DNA from: Photobacterium marinum
GTDB lineage: Bacteria; Pseudomonadota; Gammaproteobacteria; Enterobacterales; Vibrionaceae
DNA: 64,000 bases
Assembly (NCBI RefSeq): GCF_000331515.1
Contig: NZ_AMZO01000001.1
Coordinates: forward strand, 1 to 64,000
Reading direction: 5' to 3'
The position numbers and the translations under genes are program-made. How positions within the stretch are numbered: position 1 is the stretch's first letter; every line of letters starts with the position of its first letter. Shown one piece after another: positions 17,417-26,497 of the stretch. The notes below the pieces were generated by a model. It was not told the origin of the DNA and searched no databases. It saw only the letters and a program-made list of their open reading frames with translations.

Positions 17417-18601
17417 TTAGTGGTGGCCTTCAGAAAAATCTGATGAGTGCTTCTGCAGATACTTCAGTACCAGCGCCTTGCTGTCGGTATCGAAGTTAAC
17501 GAATGCCATCATGCCGTTGAACATGCCAGGCCAGGTGTTGGCATCAAAGTGAGCTTCATCAGGCTGGGTGTGACAAACTGAACAGTTAGTCTGGTAAGAC
17601 TGTTTAGCCTGTTCCCAGATTGGCTGAACGTCGTCAAGCAGGGCTTCTTTCTTCATCCACAGCTTCGCTGTTACACGCTGCCATGGCAGACCTGTCAGCT
17701 CATCTTCCTTGCGCTCAAACTTCTCAATAAGCTGATCGTTGGTTGATGCTTCTTTCAGTAGGGAGGCAACGGCGATGTTCATACCGAAGTCTTCCTGGAT
17801 TACACGGCCGAAACCTTTGTCTTTACGCCAGCCAGATACTTCAACCTGGATAGCATCTTTAGTCTGGTCGACAACTTTAATTGCTGAGGCAGGGTTCAGC
17901 AGACCAGCTTCAGTGCTCAGGGCTTTCTCTTCGTAAAGAGGCAGGTGACGGACACTGATGTATTCGCTGCCAACTTCGAACTTTGTGTTAGATGCCAGTT
18001 GCTCCAGCTGGCTGATCATGCCACCGGTGCTGTCCATGTTATGAGGCAGGTTGTGGGCAATACCCTTGTGACAGTCAAGACAGCTCTGATCACGCTCGGC
18101 TGCTTGCTTCATCTGGATACGCGCGGTAGGGCGCATATTATCGAAATCCATGCTGTCGTAGTCGTGACAGTTTTTACATTCCAGGGATTTGTTTGCAGAG
18201 AAACGATCCCATTCGTGCTGAGCAAGGACAATACGGCGTTCTTCGAATTTTTCACGGGTGTCTAGATCACCAAAAAGTTGGGCGAACACTTCTTTGCTTG
18301 CTTGCATTTTACGGGCAATTTTATCCGTCCAGTCATGCGGAACGTGACAGTCAGGACAGGTAGCACGAACACCTGAAGTATTTTTCCAGTGAACTGTTTC
18401 TTGCAGCTCCTGATAAACATTATTTTCCATGGTATGGCAGCTAATACAGAATTCTTCTGTGTTCGTAGCTTCCAATGCTGTATTAAAACCACCCCAGAAA
18501 ATAACACCGGCAAGGAAACCGCCAAGCGTTAAAACGCCCAAACTGATATGAACACTCGGGCGAGACAATGTTCGCCAGATCTTAATTAAACTTGATTTCA
18601 T
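17417..18601 (-). CDS. torC: Pentahaem c-type cytochrome TorC
   Basis: 394 aa, membrane-anchored by one N-terminal helix (about 17-37). Five CXXCH motifs are visible: CISCH, CPDCH, CKNCH and CLDCH in the NapC/NirT-like N-terminal half and CSVCH in the C-terminal haem domain. This is the TorC pattern, which passes electrons from menaquinol to TorA; in E. coli the C-terminal domain also takes part in tor regulation. Located 53 nt after torE and directly before torA. Confidence 0.96.
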   Translation of the reverse strand: MKSSLIKIWRTLSRPSVHISLGVLTLGGFLAGVIFWGGFNTALEATNTEEFCISCHTMENNVYQELQETVHWKNTSGVRATCPDCHVPHDWTDKIARKMQASKEVFAQLFGDLDTREKFEERRIVLAQHEWDRFSANKSLECKNCHDYDSMDFDNMRPTARIQMKQAAERDQSCLDCHKGIAHNLPHNMDSTGGMISQLEQLASNTKFEVGSEYISVRHLPLYEEKALSTEAGLLNPASAIKVVDQTKDAIQVEVSGWRKDKGFGRVIQEDFGMNIAVASLLKEASTNDQLIEKFERKEDELTGLPWQRVTAKLWMKKEALLDDVQPIWEQAKQSYQTNCSVCHTQPDEAHFDANTWPGMFNGMMAFVNFDTDSKALVLKYLQKHSSDFSEGHH

Positions 18602-18654
18602 ACTGTGTACTCTTGTTGTTGATTTTGATTATTGTTGTGAGGTCTGCACACGTC

Positions 18655-18825
18655 TTAGTGGCCAGGAGGCCCAAAGAACAGCGCTTGCATCATCCATACG
18701 ATGAAGCCGTAACCGCCAACAAACATCACGCTCAGAACCGGAAAGAGCACGACAGTAATTAAAAAGAAAGTTCGCCATTCAAGCTTTCGCTTATCCTGGC
18801 TTGTAGTAGAAATCCCATTGTTCAT
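18655..18825 (-). CDS. torE: TorE/NapE-family small membrane protein
   Basis: 56-aa protein: a charged N-terminus (MNNGISTTSQDKRKLEWRTF), one hydrophobic helix (about 20-42) and a short tail ending FFGPPGH. This is the NapE/TorE pattern, a one-helix protein at the head of nap and tor operons of Vibrio and Shewanella. The ATG at 18825 is preceded by a weak GGTAGC site. It opens the torECA operon. Its function in TMAO respiration is not well defined. Confidence 0.88.
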   Translation of the reverse strand: MNNGISTTSQDKRKLEWRTFFLITVVLFPVLSVMFVGGYGFIVWMMQALFFGPPGH

Positions 18826-19421
18826 AGTGCTACCTGCATTCGCTAATTTGATTCAATAAATATCAACAAAGAAAATTAACAATTTTATTTTTAGAAAGAT
18901 CATAAGAGATATTTTTGCAGCGATTCAATTAGCCTGAGGCTATTAATTTCTTTAATCGTTGGGTTTTTTGATCTTCAACGGAAAGATGAATGGGAATAAT
19001 ATTATTGTGACCCTTTGTATTTATATATTAATAAATGTTAATGATATTTTGAGGGAAAAATAGCCGTCAGGATGTGTTTTAATTGTTTTATTTGTAAGTG
19101 ACTTGTGAGCGGTGTGTTGCTGCGAGTGGTTTGCGAACACTGTTTATAATGTTCTTATTATGCATAACAGATATTACAGTGTATTTTTTTATTGCCAATT
19201 ACCATAAAGTGGTAATGGATGTGACTGGTTGTTAATAGGTGATGGCGTGCATATGTTTTTGTTCATTTTTGCTTAAATAAGAACGGTTGGCATTTAAAAA
19301 TATTAATCGAAGTGCTTAATCATTATCATTAAAGAGAACGCAAATGCGACGAAATAGAAAGCCAGTCACAAAATGACTGGCTTGGGTTGGTGGTGGCTTA
19401 AGCGGTGTGGGTGAATTGTGT
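18826..19421. other. tor upstream region, no gene seen
   Basis: 596 bp without a supported gene. It must hold the torECA promoter. Sequences resembling the E. coli TorR box CTGTTCATAT occur at 19140-19149 (8 of 10), 19149-19158 (8 of 10) and 19259-19268 (8 of 10), all on the plus strand. They are 315-440 nt upstream of torE and in AT-rich DNA, so the support is weak. No torR, torS or torT gene is in the window. Confidence 0.4.
19357..19385 (-). terminator. Terminator of the art operon
   Basis: AAGCCAGTCA (19359-19368) pairs with TGACTGGCTT (19374-19383), loop CAAAA. On the minus strand it lies 37 nt after the artM stop, with only a modest T-rich tail. Confidence 0.65.
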
Positions 19422-20093
19422 TCAGTGTGCCGACTCGAATGCCAGTGCTCTTTTTTCTACATTTCTGAATAGCAAGGTTAAAAAACCGTTAATTCCCAGG
19501 TAAAAAGCACCTGCAACACTGAATACAACGAGCGTGTCATAAGTCTGAGCATTAATCCGTTGCGCATAACCCATGATGTCCATGATAGTAATCGTGCTGG
19601 CAAGTGAAGTCCCTTTGAAAACCAGGATGACTTCATTGGAATAAGCCGGAATCGCACGACGAATTGCGTAAGGGAGTAATACACCCAAAGTCGTTTTGGT
19701 ATTCATTCCCAGTGCTTGACAAGCCTGCCATTGACCGGAAGGAATGGCTTTAAATGCACCCTGAAAAAGTTGGGAACTGTAAGCTGCGGTATTGAGAGCT
19801 AAAGCGAGCATGGCGCAAAACCATGGCTGGCTTAACCATTGCCATAAGATACTGTCACGGACGGCTTCAAACTGTCCCGGACCGTAGTAAATCAAAAATA
19901 TCTGTACTAGCAGTGGAGTACCGGTAAAGAGGGTGATTAGGCCGCGACTTATCCAGTGAACGACAGGTGTTCGCAGGATCAGAGAGACGGTCATACACAA
20001 TGCCAGTGTACAGCCGACCAGCAATGAAACCATGGTAAGTTCAATACTGGTTGTCAGGCCTTCAAGGAGTTGCCAGATATGCTGTTCGTTCAT
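19422..20093 (-). CDS. artM: Arginine ABC transporter permease ArtM
   Basis: 223-aa inner-membrane permease of the polar amino acid (HisM/GlnP) family. The EAA loop region is recognisable ([20 protein letters not shown]). It has about five hydrophobic segments. It overlaps the artQ stop by 4 nt and pairs with ArtQ to form the heterodimeric channel. Identity as ArtM rather than another basic amino acid permease rests on gene order artP-artI-artQ-artM, the same as in E. coli. Confidence 0.9.
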   Translation of the reverse strand: MNEQHIWQLLEGLTTSIELTMVSLLVGCTLALCMTVSLILRTPVVHWISRGLITLFTGTPLLVQIFLIYYGPGQFEAVRDSILWQWLSQPWFCAMLALALNTAAYSSQLFQGAFKAIPSGQWQACQALGMNTKTTLGVLLPYAIRRAIPAYSNEVILVFKGTSLASTITIMDIMGYAQRINAQTYDTLVVFSVAGAFYLGINGFLTLLFRNVEKRALAFESAH

Positions 20094-20779
20094 GCGGTGG
20101 CTCCTTGCGTTTGATTAAACCCTTGTGCCGAAAATTTATGGTCCAGCAGTTTGACTACTTTTTGAGTGATCAAAGTGATAACCAGATAAATCAGGGCTGC
20201 ACTGGCGTACCAGGTAAAACTTTCATGAGTGGCTGCTGCTGTCAATTGCGCTTGCTTAAGCAGGTCGGTAACACCGATCAGAGATACCAGCGCAGTGTCT
20301 TTAAGCAGAACCAGCCATTGGTTGGTTAGTCCCGGCAGGGCATGGCGTACTGCCTGTGGCAGCACAATACGGAAGAAAGCCCAGGGTTTGCTGATGCCCA
20401 GTGCGCTGGCTGCTTCACGTTGGCCATTGGGTACGGCTTTTAACGCACCTCTTAGCGTCTGCGCAGCATAAGCTGCAAAAATCAGCGACAGGGCAATAAC
20501 GCCGGACAGGAATGGACTGACTTCCACAAAATCGCCGGTCAGAATAAACAGTACCTGAGTTGAGCCAAAGAAAATAAACAGTACAACCAGCAGTTCAGGA
20601 AGGCCGCGCAGAACGGTGACTAATGCCGTGGTCGGCCAGGCAATGAATTTGTAGCGAGACATTTCACCGCCAGCGAATGCAATTGCTAATACCAATCCGG
20701 CTAACAGGCTGGCAAAAGCCAGCTGCAAAGTCAGCCAGCCAGCTTCAGCCAAAGTTAGCGCATAACCAGATAACGCCAT
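20090..20779 (-). CDS. artQ: Arginine ABC transporter permease ArtQ
   Basis: 229-aa permease of the same family with an EAA loop ([20 protein letters not shown]). I start it at the ATG at 20779 ([15 protein letters not shown]), immediately after the binding-protein stop (TAATATG); the open frame extends 14 codons upstream into that gene, but the longer N-terminus is atypical. Its 3' end overlaps artM by 4 nt, indicating translational coupling. Confidence 0.9.
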   Translation of the reverse strand: MALSGYALTLAEAGWLTLQLAFASLLAGLVLAIAFAGGEMSRYKFIAWPTTALVTVLRGLPELLVVLFIFFGSTQVLFILTGDFVEVSPFLSGVIALSLIFAAYAAQTLRGALKAVPNGQREAASALGISKPWAFFRIVLPQAVRHALPGLTNQWLVLLKDTALVSLIGVTDLLKQAQLTAAATHESFTWYASAALIYLVITLITQKVVKLLDHKFSAQGFNQTQGATA

Positions 20780-20780
20780 A

Positions 20781-21512
20781 TTACTTACCGAAATATTTAT
20801 CAAAAATTGCCTGGTACTCACCGTTAGCCTTTACGGTTTTCAGTGCCGCGTTTAGCTTGTTGACCAGTTCCTGATTATTTTTATTTACTGCAATACCAAA
20901 GCCGTTACCGAAGTATTGGGCGTTGGTGATTTGCTTTCCGACATAAGTCAGTTTGTCGTTTTTCTTAAACCATTCAGCAACTACAGCAGTATCGCCGAAT
21001 ACAGAATCAATACGACCATTCTGCATATCAAGGAAAGCATCCTGATAGCTGGCATACGGCACAGCGGTAACACCAGGCATTTGGTCAATCAGGTAGCTCT
21101 GGTGAGTCGAGCCGTTCTGAACTCCGATACGCTTATCTTTCAGCTCATCCTGGCTGGCCACTTTCCCGCTAATCGCAACAAAAGCTGCCGCATTGTCGTA
21201 GTACGCGTTGGTAAAGTTCACTTGCTGCTTACGTTGCTCGGTAATATCAATACCTGAAATTGCTGCATCGTAACGACGGAATTTAAGTGCAGGGATCAAG
21301 CTGTCAAAAGGTTGGTTATGGAAAGTACATTTTGCATTGATCTCTTCACACAGTGCATTTGCCAAATCCACATCGAAACCTTGGATTTGGTTATTTTGAT
21401 CCATGTATTCAAATGGGGCATAGGTGGCTTCCATTGCAAATTTAATTTCGTCCTGCGCTGCTGCCTGGGCTGAAACCAAACCAATAAGGGAAGCCAGTAA
21501 GATTTTTTTCAT
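20781..21512 (-). CDS. artI: Arginine-binding periplasmic protein (ArtI/ArtJ type)
   Basis: 243-aa solute-binding protein. Signal peptide [20 protein letters not shown], followed by the family pattern [29 protein letters not shown] and GSTHQSYL. It captures arginine or related cationic amino acids in the periplasm and delivers them to ArtQM. Close to ArtI/ArtJ by context and motifs; which of the two it matches better cannot be told by eye. Confidence 0.9.
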   Translation of the reverse strand: MKKILLASLIGLVSAQAAAQDEIKFAMEATYAPFEYMDQNNQIQGFDVDLANALCEEINAKCTFHNQPFDSLIPALKFRRYDAAISGIDITEQRKQQVNFTNAYYDNAAAFVAISGKVASQDELKDKRIGVQNGSTHQSYLIDQMPGVTAVPYASYQDAFLDMQNGRIDSVFGDTAVVAEWFKKNDKLTYVGKQITNAQYFGNGFGIAVNKNNQELVNKLNAALKTVKANGEYQAIFDKYFGK

Positions 21513-21602
21513 TGCGATACTCCATGCGTAACTGTTCTCTGCATCCCGTAATGTCGTGATGCAGGATTAATAGGTTTAAATAGAAAGAAAGTGATTTGTT
21601 GA

Positions 21603-22331
21603 CTAGTGCGTCAGGTATTCTGCGAACTGAGCTGTTGCCGGATTAACAAAAGCGTCTCGCGTGCCGTGCTCAACGATTCGACCTTTTTCAAGGTAGAGAA
21701 CATGGCTGGCAATTTTTCTCGCGAAGTCGACTTCATGAGTTACAACAACCTGGGTGATTCCGGTTTCGCTCAGTTGGTTAATAATCTTGACGACCTGATT
21801 GGTGATCTCCGGATCCAATGCGGCTGTCGGCTCATCAAACAGTAATATATCCGGCTTCATCATCAGTGCGCGGGCGATAGCGACACGTTGTTGTTGACCA
21901 CCGGAGAGTTGCATTGGCCACGCATCTGCTTTATCTGCAAGCTGAAGAGTTTCAAGGATCTCCAGCGCTTCTTTTTTAGCGTCAGTTTTGTCTTTGCCTG
22001 CAACTTTGACTGGCGCTTCAATTAGATTTTCCAGCACAGTTAAGTGTGGCCATAAGTTGTATTGCTGAAAAACCATTCCGACTTTACGGCGCAGGCGCAG
22101 TCCTTCCTGCTCCTGAATAGAATTGCTGAAATCGAAACTTTCATTGGCAATGGCCAGTTGACCGTTGCTTGCGGTTTCAAGCAGGTTCAGAACCCTTAGG
22201 AGGGAACTCTTACCTGCACCACTTGGGCCAAGAAGCACAAGGGTATCTCCTTTATTACAGCTGAAGCTCACATCATGGAGCACCTGTGCCGGACCGTAGA
22301 ATTTATTGATATTGCTTAACTGAATACTCAT
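21603..22331 (-). CDS. artP: Arginine ABC transporter ATPase ArtP
   Basis: 242-aa ATPase energising ArtQM. Walker [11 protein letters not shown]-loop [12 protein letters not shown], signature LSGGQQQR, Walker [14 protein letters not shown] and the switch His in VTHEVDFA are intact. The Met at 22331 ([14 protein letters not shown]) gives exactly the E. coli length and N-terminus; a Met five codons earlier is the alternative, and neither has a strong ribosome-binding site. First gene of artPIQM. An imperfect ArgR-like half site may lie at about 22399-22412, but it is too weak to call. Confidence 0.93.
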   Translation of the reverse strand: MSIQLSNINKFYGPAQVLHDVSFSCNKGDTLVLLGPSGAGKSSLLRVLNLLETASNGQLAIANESFDFSNSIQEQEGLRLRRKVGMVFQQYNLWPHLTVLENLIEAPVKVAGKDKTDAKKEALEILETLQLADKADAWPMQLSGGQQQRVAIARALMMKPDILLFDEPTAALDPEITNQVVKIINQLSETGITQVVVTHEVDFARKIASHVLYLEKGRIVEHGTRDAFVNPATAQFAEYLTH

Positions 22332-22576
22332 GCTGACATACTGCATTAATCGTCACTGGGGTCTATATTACTCAAAGTGATTTCTTATGCAAGATAAATG
22401 TATAAATAATCCTTGAGGCAATATTTTTTGTGCTGCTAGAAGGTCGGTTAGCTGTTTATTGCTTTTGTTTTCAGCGCATTCTTGGCAGAAATGAATGTCT
22501 GGTTTGAGAGAGTGAAAAGCTGGTGTGGGTAATTAGTCACTTTGAGTGGGAAGAATTTGAATTGTATAAGAGGCAA

Positions 22577-22604
22577 TAAAAAAGGCTGCCAAGAGGCAGC
22601 CTTT
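22577..22604 (-). terminator. Terminator of punC
   Basis: AAAGGCTGCC (22581-22590) pairs with GGCAGCCTTT (22595-22604); the minus-strand product ends in seven T residues. It lies 27 nt beyond the punC stop. Confidence 0.92.
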
Positions 22605-22630
22605 GTTAATTATTCGCTGAGGCGAAAATT

Positions 22631-23839
22631 TTATGCGGTTTGTGCGTGCTCAATAGACTGGCGGTGCGCTTTAACAACCAGTGAATAACCGATCAAAGCG
22701 ATAAAGCCGGTTGAGAACATCGCGATTGTTACTGTCATCAGGCCATGTGCTGCGAATGCAGATACAATACCGCTGGCGGCAAAACATACCATGGTTTGCA
22801 GGAAGTTAAGCAGGCCGGCAGCTGTCGCACTACAGCTCTTGAAGTCTTCCAGCGCTTTGCTGATGATGATTGGATAGATTGCACCGTTTGCAACAGCCAG
22901 CAGACAGAACGGTACCAGGATTGGCCAGATTGTCTTAGGTTCTGTGTTCATTGAAATCAGGAACATTACAGTCACGCTGGTCAGGAATAGTTTCAGGATC
23001 CATGGCAGGATGCGCTGGCTGTCATATTTCGCAAGCAGCGTACGGCAACCGTAACCACCGATGATGAAAGCAACAGTTTGTGGTGCATAGCTCAGACCGA
23101 TATCGGCACCAGAGTAACCCATTGCTGACATAACAAATGGTGAGCCAGTCAGGTAGGCGAAGAAAGCAGCAGAACAGGCAGCAAAAATCATCATGTTACC
23201 AATGAATTTTTTTGAACTGAGGATCTGCTTGTAATCATGACGTAACTGAACTGTGATCTTTTCTTGCTTTTTGTCTAAATTAGCGCTTTCAGGCTCTTTT
23301 AGCGTCATAACGGACATAACTGCACCAAAAGCAACAAGGGCTACAAAGATGCTTCGCCAGCCGAAATGACCTTCAAGCATGGCTCCAGCAAGTGGGGCCA
23401 GTGCCGGTGACAGAGCAACCAATGGCATAATTGTAGCAAATACTCGCTCAGATACCTTACCTTCATAGCGATCAACGACTACTGCTTGCCAAATAACCGT
23501 TGCACTACAAGCACCTAACGCCTGAGCTAAACGTGAAATAAGCATGATTTCGATGTTCGGTGCAAAGGTACAACCAATAGATGCGATGCTGAAAAGCAGC
23601 ATGCCGCCCATTAGAACTTTGATACGGCCGATACGATCTGACAGCGGACCATAGATCAACTGACCCAATGCCATGCCTAACAGAAAAATACTTAGAGACA
23701 ATCCGATAAGTGATTGTGATGTATCAAAATCTGAACGCATTGATTCAAAAGCAGGCAAGTACATGTCAGTAGCAAGGTAACCAAGCATACTTAGACATGC
23801 AAACCAAAGAAGAGTGATTTTAGAAGGTTGTTTGTTCAT
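22631..23839 (-). CDS. punC: Bcr/CflA-family MFS exporter, PunC (YdhC) type
   Basis: 402-aa, 12-helix major facilitator. The motif ATDMYLPAFESM in TM1 and LGMALGQLIYGPLSDRIGR between TM2 and TM3 are typical of the Bcr/CflA drug-resistance group. The Met at 23839 (MNKQPSKITLLWF) gives the size of E. coli YdhC/PunC; the frame is open 62 codons further but that extension would run into the divergent regulator gene. The divergent LysR gene closely resembles E. coli PunR, so this is most likely the purine (deoxy)nucleoside exporter PunC; substrate assignment is by synteny. Confidence 0.85.
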   Translation of the reverse strand: MNKQPSKITLLWFACLSMLGYLATDMYLPAFESMRSDFDTSQSLIGLSLSIFLLGMALGQLIYGPLSDRIGRIKVLMGGMLLFSIASIGCTFAPNIEIMLISRLAQALGACSATVIWQAVVVDRYEGKVSERVFATIMPLVALSPALAPLAGAMLEGHFGWRSIFVALVAFGAVMSVMTLKEPESANLDKKQEKITVQLRHDYKQILSSKKFIGNMMIFAACSAAFFAYLTGSPFVMSAMGYSGADIGLSYAPQTVAFIIGGYGCRTLLAKYDSQRILPWILKLFLTSVTVMFLISMNTEPKTIWPILVPFCLLAVANGAIYPIIISKALEDFKSCSATAAGLLNFLQTMVCFAASGIVSAFAAHGLMTVTIAMFSTGFIALIGYSLVVKAHRQSIEHAQTA

Positions 23840-23944
23840 AAAAGAGGGATCTTTTTGTATTACTTTTGCGGCCAGTTTAATGTTGCAACGCGATGCTGTG
23901 AAACGGTAATATTTCAACATTGCTTTCAAAAAATTTGATTTGAT

Positions 23945-24847
23945 ATGTTTTCGTACAATGATCTGCAAGTTATTGATGTTGTTGCCCGCAGGGGCAGTTT
24001 TTCCGGTGCGGCGGAAGAGTTGCATAAGGTTCCAAGTGCAATAAGTTACACGGTTCGGTTAATTGAAGAGCGATTAGCTGTCGATTTATTTGTCAGGTTG
24101 CACCGTAAGGTTAAGTTGACTCCTGCCGGTGAATATTTTGTTGAAGAAGCAAGAAAGCTGATTAAGCAAATGGATCAGATCAAATATCAGACCCAGCGGG
24201 TAGCTAATGGTTGGTCACAGAGTGTTTATGTTGCCCTGGATACGGTGGTGAGAGAGAGTAGGGTGAATACGCTGGTTCGTGATTTCTATCGACAGTTTCC
24301 TGATGTTGAACTTCATTTGTCTATGGAAGTGTTCAATGGGGTTTGGGATGCATTGGCTGACGGTCGCGCAGATATAGCTATCGGGGCAACAGCTGCGGTT
24401 CCGGTCAGCGGTTCATTTGACTACCGGGATATGGGGACTCTTTACTGGAAGTTTGTAGTTGCACCGGATCATCCTTTAGCTAATGCTGACTATCCGTTAG
24501 AGCCTGAAGAGCTGATGCAGTATTCGTCAATTTGTATTGAAGATACTTCGCGAGTATTACCTAAGCGGGTGACCTGGCTAATGGATAACCAGCGTCGGAT
24601 TATGGTGCCAAACTGGCACAGTGCATTGCAGTGTCTTAAGGCTGGGTTGGGGATTGGTGTTGTTCCTGAGCATATGGCACAACCGAGAATTGATTCCGGT
24701 GAGCTGGTGGAGAAAAAGCTAGCAACCAAGCCTGCAGCGAGTCCGTGTTGCCTGGCATGGAATAAGGAAAGTCAGAATCCGGCGATTGAATGGTTGCTGG
24801 AATATCTGGGGGACAGTGAACAGCTGCACCGTGAATGGATGAGATAG
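23945..24847 (+). CDS. punR: LysR-type regulator PunR (YdhB)
   Basis: 300-aa LysR-family protein with an N-terminal winged helix (FSYNDLQVIDVVARRGSFSG, then AAEELHKVPSAISYTVRLIE) and a co-inducer domain. Segments such as EVFNGVWDALADGRADIAIG, EDTSRVLPKR and WLLEYLGDSEQL match what I recall of E. coli YdhB, now named PunR, the activator of the divergent exporter punC. The 105-nt spacing to punC and divergent layout are the same as in E. coli. No strong ribosome-binding site is seen before the ATG. Confidence 0.88.
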   Translation: MFSYNDLQVIDVVARRGSFSGAAEELHKVPSAISYTVRLIEERLAVDLFVRLHRKVKLTPAGEYFVEEARKLIKQMDQIKYQTQRVANGWSQSVYVALDTVVRESRVNTLVRDFYRQFPDVELHLSMEVFNGVWDALADGRADIAIGATAAVPVSGSFDYRDMGTLYWKFVVAPDHPLANADYPLEPEELMQYSSICIEDTSRVLPKRVTWLMDNQRRIMVPNWHSALQCLKAGLGIGVVPEHMAQPRIDSGELVEKKLATKPAASPCCLAWNKESQNPAIEWLLEYLGDSEQLHREWMR

Positions 24848-24883
24848 AGTTGAGATGGCCTGAGGCAGTGTTAAGAAGCAGAG

Positions 24884-24912
24884 AAAATGTGGGCAGGAAG
24901 TGCCCACATTTT
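24884..24912. terminator. Bidirectional terminator between punR and the DUF2986 gene
   Basis: AAAATGTGGGCA (24884-24895) and TGCCCACATTTT (24901-24912) form a perfect 12-bp stem with a GGAAG loop between two convergent genes. Confidence 0.9.
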
Positions 24913-24932
24913 GAAAGGGATTCCGACGGAAT

Positions 24933-25139
24933 TTACTCGTCAGATTCTGCTGAATTCTCAGACTGCTCTTCCGTTGCAGTTTCTTCAGGTAATTGCTGGT
25001 TTTCTGCCGCCGCTTCTGCTTCCATCTTGGCTCGCTCAGCTTTGGAGATGTAGCGAGGCTTGTTGCTGCGGTGAATTTTTGAATTCATCTTTTTATGCTT
25101 CTTCAGCAGCGTTTCTTTCACTTTTTTCTTACGGTTCAT
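24933..25139 (-). CDS. DUF2986-like small basic protein
   Basis: 68 aa with a very basic N-terminal half (MNRKKKVKETLLKKHKKMNS) and an acidic tail (EETATEEQSENSAESDE). The start resembles the DUF2986 family, short proteins common in Vibrionaceae and relatives. No membrane segment or signal peptide. Function unknown. It is about 87 nt downstream of ynjF on the same strand but followed by its own terminator. Confidence 0.65.
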   Translation of the reverse strand: MNRKKKVKETLLKKHKKMNSKIHRSNKPRYISKAERAKMEAEAAAENQQLPEETATEEQSENSAESDE

Positions 25140-25226
25140 TTTGTTCCGGTTTTCTGTTTCATTCGAATAAATCAGCCGCAGATTGTAACGGTAATACGGG
25201 CGATGACAAGTTTAAAAGTCTGCTTG

Positions 25227-25838
25227 TTATTCCGATTTTAAGGTGTGATACCCGGCCCAGATCCGCGAGAGTGTAGTTATCCAGCAAAGGCTTCCGAAAA
25301 TCCATGCAATGGCAGAGAAGTGCTGAGGTAACAGGCAGAACAAAACGAAACAGGCAATAGTTTCAGTGCCTTCAGTCAGGCCGCCAATGTAATACAGCGA
25401 CTTGTGTTGGTATACAGGACTTTCAATATTACGTTTGCTTGCCATGATAGCAAAAGCCAGAAAGCTGGAGCCGGTGCCGATAAATGAAAAAATCAGGAAT
25501 GCTCCTGCGACAGCGTTGGTTTGTGGGTCGGCAAGAACAAAACCAAAGGGTATCAGCGAGTAGAAAAGGAAATCTAAGGTAATATCCAAAAAGCCGCCGC
25601 AGTCGGATATTCCCTGTCGTCGTGCAACAGCACCGTCGAGACCATCGAAAATGCGGTTTAAGACGATAAACCCGAGTGCCCATTGATATTGCTGGAGAAC
25701 CAATGCAGGCAGAGCCAGTAGGCCGATAGCAAAGCCGGCAATGGTAATTTGGTTAGCTGTAATACCGAACCTATCCGGCAGAGCTGCAGCGGTGGTTAAA
25801 GGTCCACGGATAACCTTAATTGCGTACTGATCTAACAT
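25227..25838 (-). CDS. ynjF: CDP-alcohol phosphatidyltransferase-family protein YnjF
   Basis: 203-aa membrane protein with about six hydrophobic segments and the full CDP-alcohol phosphotransferase motif: D-x2-DG-x2-AR (DGLDGAVAR) followed by G-x3-D-x3-D (GFLDITLD). The enzyme family joins a CDP-linked alcohol to a second alcohol in phospholipid synthesis; the acceptor is unknown. ATG at 25838 shares one base with the ynjD stop (TGATG) and has GAGG 6 nt upstream. Last gene of the ynj operon, as in E. coli. Confidence 0.87.
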   Translation of the reverse strand: MLDQYAIKVIRGPLTTAAALPDRFGITANQITIAGFAIGLLALPALVLQQYQWALGFIVLNRIFDGLDGAVARRQGISDCGGFLDITLDFLFYSLIPFGFVLADPQTNAVAGAFLIFSFIGTGSSFLAFAIMASKRNIESPVYQHKSLYYIGGLTEGTETIACFVLFCLLPQHFSAIAWIFGSLCWITTLSRIWAGYHTLKSE

Positions 25839-26497
25839 CACACACCTCTTGGTTTATTCAGGCTGGATTGCCAGGGCCAGTGAAGAACGCTCCCGTCTGC
25901 CGGAATATCATCTTCATCGTGTGTCACCATTAGCGCGGGAATATTTTTCGACTTAATCTGCTGAAATACAAACGCCCGAAATTCACTGCGCAATGCTTTA
26001 TCGAGTTTACTGAATGGTTCATCCAGCAGAACTGCGTGAGGTTCAGACAGAAGCATTCGCATTAAGCTGATACGTGCGCGTTGCCCGCCGGAGATCTCCG
26101 GTGGCATTTTATTGGTAAGCTCGGTTAATCCAATTTTGGAAAGTGTCGCCATCGCGGTTTCTTTACGTGCTTTTCCGTTGACTGATTTAGGTAATCCGAA
26201 AGCCAGGTTTTCCCAAATATTCAGATGCGGAAACAGCAGATCATCCTGAAACAGAATCCCGATTCGGCGCTGATTTGGTACTAATCCGTTCATTGCTATT
26301 TCATTCAGGCGTATTTCGCCACTCAGCTCAAACGCCGGACTCAGGTGACCGGCTATGGCGCTGAGCAGGGTGGATTTACCACAACCGCTCGGTCCCATCA
26401 GAGTGAGGACATTGCCCGCCTTTACCTTGAAACTGGTTGGTTCAAATAATGCGTTCTCACCATTAGTTAAGGTGAGGTTTTCCACAGATAACGTCAT
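25838..26497 (-). CDS. ynjD: ABC transporter ATPase YnjD
   Basis: 219-aa ATPase: Walker A GPSGCGKST, Q-loop FQDDLLFPHL, signature ISGGQRAR, Walker B AVLLDEPFSKLD, switch His in MVTHDEDDIP. It is shorter than typical (no regulatory C-terminus), like YnjD. Its start overlaps the 3' end of ynjC by 35 nt. It should energise the YnjC permease with binding protein YnjB; the substrate is unknown, with thiamine- or iron/sulfate-like uptake systems as structural relatives. Confidence 0.88.
   Translation of the reverse strand: MTLSVENLTLTNGENALFEPTSFKVKAGNVLTLMGPSGCGKSTLLSAIAGHLSPAFELSGEIRLNEIAMNGLVPNQRRIGILFQDDLLFPHLNIWENLAFGLPKSVNGKARKETAMATLSKIGLTELTNKMPPEISGGQRARISLMRMLLSEPHAVLLDEPFSKLDKALRSEFRAFVFQQIKSKNIPALMVTHDEDDIPADGSVLHWPWQSSLNKPRGV

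Noticed and set aside
22395..22415. ArgR-box-like sequence upstream of artP
   Set aside because: TGTATAAATAATCC fits only loosely; AT-rich DNA makes such matches common.
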